A DNA stretch of 11,041 nt from Acidobacteriaceae bacterium (GTDB lineage Bacteria; Acidobacteriota; Terriglobia; Terriglobales; Acidobacteriaceae). Each line of letters begins with the position of its first letter. Position 1 is the stretch's first letter. The stretch spans positions 1-11,041 of the forward strand of contig PMMJ01000522.1 in assembly GCA_003162255.1 (NCBI GenBank). Direction: 5' to 3'. Of this stretch, positions 7,141 through 11,041 are shown one piece after another. Under the pieces are notes generated by a model. That model had not been told where the DNA came from, made no database searches, and was given only the letters and a program-made list of their open reading frames with translations. A program made the translations under genes and the position numbers.

Positions 7141-7554
7141 ATGAAGAAGACGATCATCGCGGCTTCGCTGCCGGTCGTGTTGTCGCTGCTTACGTTGTCG
7201 GTGCCAGTCTGCTACAAGCCGGGATCGGTCCTGGCCGCTCCGGCGCAGTTGTTTGGGCGCGATTCGAAGGAAGATAAGACCCGTCTGCTGACGGGCAAAG
7301 TGCTGGACGCGAGCGACAATCCTTTGCCGAACGCAGTCGTTTATCTGACCAACACTCACACCCGCGCCGTGAAAACCTATATCGTTGGCGAGGACGGTGC
7401 CTACCGTTTTCCGGCGCTCCAGCCCAGCATTGACTACGAGGTGTATGCGCAGTACAACAACCGCAAGAGTGGGACCAAGACGGTCAGCCAATTTGACGAT
7501 CGCTCGCAGGTTTACATCAGTTTGAAAATAAACCCCAAGGCCGAGACCAAATAG
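7141..7554 (+). CDS. Second small exported protein with carboxypeptidase-regulatory-like domain
   Basis: A 137-residue exported protein starting at ATG 7141 with a standard signal peptide (MKK, hydrophobic core about 4-23, probable cleavage within 30-36 around 'VLAAPAQ'). The mature region, about 49-131, is a carboxypeptidase-regulatory/transthyretin-like beta domain: 'LLTGKVLDASDNPLPNAVVYL' (49-69), 'VGEDGAYRFPAL' (82-93) and 'DYEVYAQYNNRKSG' (98-111). It is not a close copy of the preceding gene but has the same architecture, and lies 39 nt downstream, so the three genes from 6476 look like one operon. Cys24 is not in a convincing lipobox. Function is unknown; this domain often marks envelope proteins in Acidobacteria and Bacteroidetes. 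Confidence 0.85.
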   Translation: MKKTIIAASLPVVLSLLTLSVPVCYKPGSVLAAPAQLFGRDSKEDKTRLLTGKVLDASDNPLPNAVVYLTNTHTRAVKTYIVGEDGAYRFPALQPSIDYEVYAQYNNRKSGTKTVSQFDDRSQVYISLKINPKAETK

Positions 7555-7609
7555 CTCCCGATTCACCCGCCGCCGCGCGCCGCCCTATCGGCTTCGCAAA
7601 ACGTCAAAG

Positions 7610-7625
7610 TGTTCCACGTGAAACA
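7610..7625. promoter_or_regulatory. parS-type ParB binding site
   Basis: TGTTCCACGTGAAACA is an exact match to the 16-bp bacterial parS consensus TGTTNCACGTGAAACA, with the CACGTG core and a near-perfect palindrome. ParB nucleates here and spreads to organise chromosome segregation; such sites usually cluster around the replication origin. It lies in a gene-free stretch, as many parS sites do. By chance a 16-bp match is very unlikely in 11 kb. No parA/parB genes are in the window. Confidence 0.85.
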
Positions 7626-7646
7626 CTGTACTTACTTGTTCGTACA

Positions 7647-7652
7647 TATAAT
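7647..7652 (+). promoter_or_regulatory. Consensus -10 box (TATAAT)
   Basis: A perfect TATAAT lies 22 nt after the parS core, in an AT-rich patch. The -35 window (about 7624-7629) is not a match to TTGACA. If used it would start a plus-strand transcript near 7659 that has no gene ahead of it, which suggests a non-coding RNA or a fortuitous match. Confidence 0.35.
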
Positions 7653-7658
7653 TGAGGG

Positions 7659-7803
7659 GCAAGCAGGCGAATATACGACGAACTGTTGAAAAGCGCCACA
7701 CCTGAGGACAAGGCGGCTGGGCTTGCAAGTCTTTGATAACGCTCAGGGTCCGGTGTGGTTAAAGAGACACAAGCGTGTATTTGTTACGCTGTAAATATTA
7801 CAG
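7659..7803 (+). ncRNA. Possible structured non-coding RNA
   Basis: Downstream of the TATAAT lies a run of complementary segments with no coding potential. CCACACC (7696-7702) pairs with GGTGTGG (7752-7758), and the stem continues after a TGA bulge with GGAC (7706-7709) to GTCC (7748-7751). GCAAGC (7659-7664) could pair with GCTTGC (7721-7726) in the loop as a pseudoknot. At the end CTGTAA-ATA-TTACAG (7789-7803) is a perfect small hairpin. I do not recognise a known RNA family (not 6S, SRP, tmRNA or a familiar riboswitch). Covariation in relatives is needed; this is a candidate only. Confidence 0.3.
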
Positions 7804-7819
7804 GGCTCATTATTTGGCG

Positions 7820-7880
7820 GTGGGACATTCCGGCGGAGTGCCGCATCCCACGTCTCGAAAAGCGCGAGACGTGGGACACC
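7820..7880. repeat. Palindromic intergenic repeat (CCCACGTCTCG...CGAGACGTGGG)
   Basis: TCCCACGTCTCG (7846-7857) and CGAGACGTGGGA (7865-7876) form a perfect 12-bp stem with a 7-nt loop AAAAGCG. A direct repeat GTGGGACA occurs at 7820-7827 and again at 7871-7878. From memory, 'GTGGGACACCC'/'CCCACGTCTCG' units are a common dispersed repeat in Acidobacteria. It sits 32 nt past the S1 stop on the minus strand and could also end that transcript, but no T-run follows on either strand. Confidence 0.65.
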
Positions 7881-7908
7881 CAGTTTGAGTTTCCTAAGTA
7901 ATAAGCAG

Positions 7909-9873
7909 TTAGTTGCTGTCCCCGCCAGCCCGTTTCCACGAGATCAAGTCGCCGATGGTGGTGCTGTTGGAGGAGGATGCCGGGTGCTTGTAGGACTCGA
8001 CTTCCTGGCGCGACGCTTCTTCACCAACCGCCTTGATGCTCAGGCCGACTTTTTTCTCTTCCTGATTCATCTTGATGATCTTGAACTCGAACTCAGCGCC
8101 GGGTTCGAGATGCATTGGCTGTCCGTTCGGATCGACCGCCTCGGAGTTGTGACACAGACCTTCGATGCCTTCGGCAATCTCGACAAATGCGCCGAAGTTC
8201 GCCACGCGCAAAATCTTGCCGTGCACGATGTCGCCGATGCGGTGCTGGGCGAAGAATGAATCCCAAACATCGGGCTGCATCTGCTTCACGCCGAGCGAAA
8301 GACGCCGCTTGTCCGGTTCAATGGCCAGGATGACGGCCTTGACCTTGTCGCCCTTCTTCAACACTTCGGAAGGATGCTTCACGCGGGTGGTCCAGCTGAG
8401 ATTGCTGACGTGCACCAGGCCGTCGATTCCGTCTTCGATTTCAATGAAGGCGCCAAACTCGGTCAGATTGCGCACACGGCCTTCAACCGTCGCTCCCACG
8501 GGATATTTGTCGTGCAGCGTATCCCAGGGGTTGGACGCGAGTTGTCTCATGCCGAGCGAAATCCTTCGCTCGGTCGGATTCACGCTCAGGACCACACAAT
8601 CTACTTCGTCGTTTACGTTGACCAGTTTCGACGGATGCTTCATCCGTTTCGACCAGGTCATTTCGCTCACGTGGACCAGTCCTTCAATGCCCTGCTCGAG
8701 TTCAACAAATGCGCCGTAGTCGGTGACGCTGATCACGCGGCCGTGGACGTGCGCGCCCACGGGGTAGCGGTGCTCAGCATCCAGCCACGGATCGGGCGTG
8801 AGCTGCTTGAATCCGAGCGAGACGCGCTGCTTGTCTTTGTCGTACTTCAGGACCTTCACTTGAATCTGATCGCCGACGTTAACCAGGTCGCGCGGGTGCG
8901 TCAGGCGTCCCCACGACATGTCGGTGATGTGCAACAGGCCATCAATTCCACCCATATCGACAAAAGCGCCGTATTCAGTCAGATTCTTGACGATGCCGGT
9001 GAGAACGCTGCCTTCTTCGAGGTGCTCGAGGGTTTTGCCACGCTTTTGGTTCTGTTCTTCTTCCAGAAGCTGCTTTCGCGAGACCACGATGTTGCCGCGC
9101 TTCTTGTTGAGCTTGATGATGGCGACTTCCATGGTCTGGCCCTTCATGCCGTCCAGATTGCGGATGGGACGCAGGTCCACTTGCGAGCCCGGCAGGAAGG
9201 CGCGAGCACCCTGAATGTCCAGAGTCAGGCCCCCTTTGATACGTTCCACGACGACGCCCTTGATGGGCTTCTTTTCGTTATAAGCGCGCTCAATCTCGTC
9301 CCACGAGCGCAGCCGCTGTGCCTTCAGGTGCGAGAGGTTGACATAGCCCTCTTCGGTCTCACCCTTTTCCCGCATCACGTCGATCTCGGCGCCGGGCTCG
9401 AACTTGGGCTTGCCCTCGTGGTCGAGAATCTCCGCAATCGGCACCATGCCTTCGGATTTCGCGCCGATATCGACGACGACGTGGGTGGCGGTGAGTTTCA
9501 CCACCGTGCCTTTGATTACGTGGTCGTCGCTGACCGCTTCCTCGGTTTGGTTCTCGAAGTTGTGCAGGGCGGCGGCGAAATCGTCGCTGGCAACCGTGGC
9601 ATTCTCCTGGGCGGAGGCTTCAGGAGCGGCACTTTCAGCCGCGTCATTTGCTGGAGCGTCGTTTTCAGGAGCTGCATTTTGAAGAGCGTCGTTTTGAAGA
9701 GCGTCGTTTTCACGAGATTCAGGGGCGGAAGCCAGTGGTTCCGCAGGCGAGGGTTGTGCGGACTCGGGAGCGTCAAGTACGGCCGAGGCGCCGGTTTGAG
9801 TGTCGTGTGCAGGTGTCATGGTTTCAAGAGTGGATTCAAGATTGCGGGCGGTACTGTCGTCCAACAAGTTCAT
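7909..9873 (-). CDS. rpsA: 30S ribosomal protein S1
   Basis: A 654-residue S1 protein, the RNA-binding subunit that helps the 30S ribosome capture and unfold mRNA. Six S1 (OB-fold) domains are visible at about 117-184, 203-268, 287-355, 374-442, 461-529 and 547-615. Domains 3-6 carry the strong signature seen in 'LTEYGAFVDMGGIDGLLHI', 'VTDYGAFVELEQGIEGLVHV', 'LTEFGAFIEIEDGIDGLVHV' and 'VANFGAFVEIAEGIEGLCH'. Domains 1-2 are divergent, as expected for the ribosome-docking pair. The N-terminal ~100 residues are an Ala/Glu/Asp/Pro-rich disordered extension containing a pentapeptide repeat. The C-terminus has 'STTIGDLISWKR', a tail motif seen in other S1 proteins. ATG 9873 is preceded by a weak AGAGG only 2 nt away; weak initiation sites are known for autoregulated rpsA mRNAs. 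A strong promoter lies about 150 nt upstream. Confidence 0.95.
   Translation of the reverse strand: MNLLDDSTARNLESTLETMTPAHDTQTGASAVLDAPESAQPSPAEPLASAPESRENDALQNDALQNAAPENDAPANDAAESAAPEASAQENATVASDDFAAALHNFENQTEEAVSDDHVIKGTVVKLTATHVVVDIGAKSEGMVPIAEILDHEGKPKFEPGAEIDVMREKGETEEGYVNLSHLKAQRLRSWDEIERAYNEKKPIKGVVVERIKGGLTLDIQGARAFLPGSQVDLRPIRNLDGMKGQTMEVAIIKLNKKRGNIVVSRKQLLEEEQNQKRGKTLEHLEEGSVLTGIVKNLTEYGAFVDMGGIDGLLHITDMSWGRLTHPRDLVNVGDQIQVKVLKYDKDKQRVSLGFKQLTPDPWLDAEHRYPVGAHVHGRVISVTDYGAFVELEQGIEGLVHVSEMTWSKRMKHPSKLVNVNDEVDCVVLSVNPTERRISLGMRQLASNPWDTLHDKYPVGATVEGRVRNLTEFGAFIEIEDGIDGLVHVSNLSWTTRVKHPSEVLKKGDKVKAVILAIEPDKRRLSLGVKQMQPDVWDSFFAQHRIGDIVHGKILRVANFGAFVEIAEGIEGLCHNSEAVDPNGQPMHLEPGAEFEFKIIKMNQEEKKVGLSIKAVGEEASRQEVESYKHPASSSNSTTIGDLISWKRAGGDSN
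9621..9710. repeat. 15-bp tandem repeat (minisatellite) inside rpsA
   Basis: Six consecutive 15-nt units can be laid out from 9621. The last two (9681-9695 and 9696-9710) are identical, GAAGAGCGTCGTTTT; the two before (9651-9665, 9666-9680) are close variants and the first two are degenerate. On the coding strand each unit encodes five residues, giving S1 residues about 56-85 with the pattern N-D-A-L/P-Q/x. The unit length is a multiple of three, so copy-number change would keep the frame. Confidence 0.85.
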
Positions 9874-10019
9874 AGCCTCTGTGTGACGCGCATTCGCGCG
9901 CGACTCATGTGGACGTGGTGTAGCGGACTGCTGGCGTGGTCTTTAGGTTGCGTTGAGGCCGACCTGGCGGACGACCCTGGGACAATTCCAGCTGGTTCGA
10001 AACCGCGTCCAATAGGGAC
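9874..10019 (-). promoter_or_regulatory. Long 5' leader of rpsA with a 12-codon mini-ORF
   Basis: The predicted transcript start leaves about 146 nt before the S1 start codon. A mini-ORF beginning at ATG 9908 encodes MSRARMRVTQRL and ends in TGA (9870-9872), overlapping the S1 ATG as ATGA. It has no clear ribosome binding site. The leader also contains GCGCGCGAATGCGCG, able to form a small hairpin near the start codon. Feedback control of rpsA at its leader is known in other bacteria; here it is only inferred. Confidence 0.35.
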
Positions 10020-10025
10020 TCTTCG

Positions 10026-10055
10026 ACTATAGCAACCGCTTTGGAACAGTGTCAA
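10026..10055 (-). promoter_or_regulatory. Sigma-70-type promoter for rpsA
   Basis: On the minus strand a perfect -35 TTGACA (10050-10055) is separated by 18 nt from TATAGT (10026-10031). The -10 is preceded by TGC, giving an extended -10 as well. This is the best promoter in the window, and a strong promoter suits a ribosomal protein gene. Transcription should start near 10019. Confidence 0.8.
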
Positions 10056-10111
10056 ACACGATTCCGGCCAATGGCCTAAGAATTTACAGACTTGTCACAC
10101 TGGCGCTGGGT

Positions 10112-10186
10112 TACGAGCTGCGCGCCACGAGCTTCGAGCGAACCGCGGCCCCCGTGGTTTATAGCTCGTAGCTCGCAGCTCGCAGC
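10112..10186. repeat. AGCTCGC/T repeat island with inverted arms
   Basis: The 7-nt unit AGCTCGY is repeated three times in tandem (10163-10183) followed by AGC. An upstream patch carries its complement: TACGAGC (10112-10118) pairs with GCTCGTA (10164-10170), and CGAGCTGCG (10114-10122) pairs with CGCAGCTCG (10174-10182). The region can fold back on itself. I recall similar 'AGCTCGTAGCTCG' strings between genes in Acidobacteria. It fills the gap between the divergent rpsA and HIT genes. Confidence 0.55.
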
Positions 10187-10193
10187 GTATTTC

Positions 10194-10202
10194 TGCTACC
10201 CT
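10194..10202 (+). promoter_or_regulatory. Extended -10 (TGCTACCCT) immediately before the HIT gene
   Basis: TGC-TACCCT fits a TGnTAnnnT extended -10 and ends 6 nt before the ATG at 10209. No Shine-Dalgarno sequence lies between. Together these suggest that transcription starts at or next to the start codon, giving a leaderless mRNA. No -35 match is seen at the usual distance. Confidence 0.45.
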
Positions 10203-10208
10203 GCCCCC

Positions 10209-10697
10209 ATGGACCATCTCTGGACCCCATGGCGTTACGCGTATGTTACCGGCGCCGGGCAAGAATCGGGCTGCATCTTCTGCAAGGCTCCCAAAGAGAG
10301 CGACCAACAGGCCCGCATCGTCCACCGCGGGGAGCATTGTTACGTCATTCTCAATACTTATCCGTACACGAACGGGCATGTCATGGTCGTGCCCTACGCG
10401 CACCTGGACGAGTTGCAGAAGCTCCCCGCCGAGGCTGCCCACGAGATGATGGTTTTGAGCCAGCGGATGGAGACGGTTCTGCGGTCTCTCTATCGGCCCG
10501 ACGGAATCAATCTTGGCATGAATATCGGAAAGGCTGCAGGCGCGGGGGTGGCCGGACACATCCACATGCACATTTTGCCGCGCTGGGTCGCGGACGCGAA
10601 CTTCGCCAGCGTCATCGGCGAAACTAGAGTGCTGCCGGAGGCGCTGGACGTTACGTGGGAACGGGTCCGGAAGGAATTTGCAATTGGCAATTTGTAA
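10209..10697 (+). CDS. HIT-family nucleotide hydrolase/transferase (Ap4A phosphorylase-like)
   Basis: A 162-residue histidine-triad protein. The HIT motif is 'GHIHMHILPRW' (116-126) with H117, H119 and H121; H119 should be the nucleophile forming a nucleotidyl intermediate. 'CIFC' (22-25) is likely a zinc-binding pair found in a subset of HIT proteins, and 'LWTPWR' (4-9) near the N-terminus resembles bacterial proteins related to mycobacterial diadenosine tetraphosphate phosphorylase. Likely roles are Ap4A or nucleotide-phosphoramidate turnover in the cytosol; the exact substrate is not settled. ATG 10209 is chosen because homologues begin near this point. The frame is open further back (to a TTG at 10092), but that extension runs through a repeat island. 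The gene is divergent from rpsA. Confidence 0.9.
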   Translation: MDHLWTPWRYAYVTGAGQESGCIFCKAPKESDQQARIVHRGEHCYVILNTYPYTNGHVMVVPYAHLDELQKLPAEAAHEMMVLSQRMETVLRSLYRPDGINLGMNIGKAAGAGVAGHIHMHILPRWVADANFASVIGETRVLPEALDVTWERVRKEFAIGNL

Positions 10698-10786
10698 CTG
10701 GGCCGCTGCGGCTGGTGCTCGACCCGGAACACGCGGAAAGGGATCTCCTTGATGGAGGGTGAAGATCGAGAAGGCGGGAGGGACGG

Positions 10787-10931
10787 ATAGTGGCTCAGTT
10801 TGCGAAACCGTTAACCACCAAGGCCACGAAGGCACACGAAGGAAATATCTGAGACCGAAGGCCTTAGTGATACTTCGTGTCCTTGGTGGTTCAGCCTATT
10901 GTCGTCTGCATCGCGAAACTGAGCCACTACC
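10787..10931. mobile_element. MITE-like fold-back element with 9-bp target duplication
   Basis: The element is about 145 bp. The left end TAGTGGCTCAGTTTGCGA (10788-10805) is the inverted complement of the right end at 10911-10929, with a single extra G. Inside, 10813-10831 pairs with 10873-10891 at 18 of 19 positions ('AACCACCAAGG...' with '...CCTTGGTGGTT'), and the stem continues at 10835-10842/10862-10869 with one mismatch. The whole unit can fold into one long hairpin. GAGGGACGG stands on both sides (10778-10786 and 10932-10940), the expected target-site duplication. It encodes no transposase, so it would have to be moved in trans. 'ACCACCAAGGCCACGAAGG' units are known to me as dispersed repeats in several phyla. 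Confidence 0.75.
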
Positions 10932-10969
10932 GAGGGACGGCCGTCCTATCCTGTGCTTTCCGACTGGTG

Positions 10970-10975
10970 TAGAAT
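10970..10975 (+). promoter_or_regulatory. Possible -10 box of the tRNA gene
   Basis: TAGAAT lies 44 nt before the tRNA 5' end, a reasonable place for a tRNA promoter with a short 5' leader. The -35 window (10947-10952, TATCCT) is a poor match. If real, the fold-back element ends only about 40 bp upstream. Confidence 0.3.
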
Positions 10976-11019
10976 TTGTAGGTTGAACCCCACGCTGTCA
11001 TCTTCGGCAGCGGATCCGT

Positions 11020-11041
11020 CGGGACGTAGCGCAGCCTGGTA
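11020..11041 (+). tRNA. tRNA-Pro, 5' end (cut by window edge)
   Basis: The last 22 nt read as a tRNA start: acceptor arm CGGGACG (11020-11026), TA at positions 8-9, D-stem GCGC (11029-11032) and the D-loop start AGCCTGGTA. The combination of a C at position 1 with 'TAGCGCAGCCTGGTA' is typical of bacterial proline tRNAs. The anticodon is outside the window, so the isotype is an inference. Confidence 0.8.

Noticed and set aside
7555..7608. GC-rich stretch after the second exported protein considered as a terminator
   Set aside because: It contains GCC/GCG runs but no stable stem with a T-tract that I can draw with confidence.
8374..10032. 552-codon plus-strand open frame opposite rpsA
   Set aside because: It is the antisense of a clear six-domain S1 gene, lacks recognisable domains, and arises from codon bias on the coding strand.
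10092..10208. Upstream extension of the HIT protein from a TTG start
   Set aside because: The added residues come from the AGCTCGC repeat island, with no ribosome binding site. Homologues begin near MDHLWTPWR.
10095..10835. 246-codon minus-strand open frame opposite the HIT gene
   Set aside because: It spans a well-supported gene, a repeat island and part of the mobile element, with no domain recognised.
10759..10986. 75-codon open frame after the HIT gene with 'NHQGHEGTRR'
   Set aside because: It runs through the fold-back element; NHQGHEG is the usual spurious translation of ACCACCAAGG...CACGAAGG repeats.
1..11041. CRISPR array, prophage, restriction or toxin-antitoxin genes
   Set aside because: No regularly spaced repeats and no phage, nuclease, methylase or toxin signatures were found on either strand.

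Overview
The window is ordinary-looking chromosomal DNA of moderately high G+C content. It most likely comes from an Acidobacteriota genome (Terriglobia/Koribacter-like). The basis is the gene content (long six-domain S1 with an Ala/Asp/Glu-rich N-terminus, small secreted carboxypeptidase-regulatory-like proteins, an M28 peptidase with a fibronectin-like tail, 'LWTPWR' HIT protein) and the style of the intergenic repeats. This assignment is from memory of family and repeat styles, not from a search.

Layout. 1-650: 3' end of rpoC, closed by a strong hairpin terminator. 733-1695: YihY/BrkB-type inner-membrane protein. 1778-3319: pyruvate kinase with a TTG start and good ribosome binding site. 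3401-4084: small KANL3/TEX30-type alpha/beta hydrolase. 4095-6415 (minus strand): a tight two-gene unit of a secreted M28 metallopeptidase followed 5 nt later by a rhomboid protease. It converges on the hydrolase with a hairpin over both stop codons. 6416-6475: divergent promoter region. 6476-7554 (plus strand): a three-gene unit of a LysW-like zinc-ribbon protein with an acidic tail and two small exported proteins with carboxypeptidase-regulatory-like (transthyretin-like) folds; the first exported protein probably starts at a CTG overlapping the upstream stop codon. 7555-7908: a gene-free stretch holding a match to the ParB-binding parS consensus, a consensus -10 box, a possible structured RNA and a palindromic repeat. 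7909-9873 (minus strand): ribosomal protein S1 with a strong upstream promoter and a long leader. 10209-10697: HIT-family nucleotide-binding protein, possibly leaderless. 10787-10931: a 145-bp fold-back, MITE-like element flanked by a 9-bp direct repeat. 11020-11041: the 5' end of a tRNA, probably tRNA-Pro, cut by the window edge.

The genes are mostly housekeeping (transcription, translation, glycolysis, nucleotide turnover) mixed with envelope and secreted-protein functions. No phage, CRISPR or defence system is visible. The points most worth following up are the non-autonomous element with its target-site duplication next to a tRNA, the parS site, the CTG-start exported protein coupled to a LysW-like protein lacking the carrier C-terminus, and the pentapeptide-encoding minisatellite inside rpsA.
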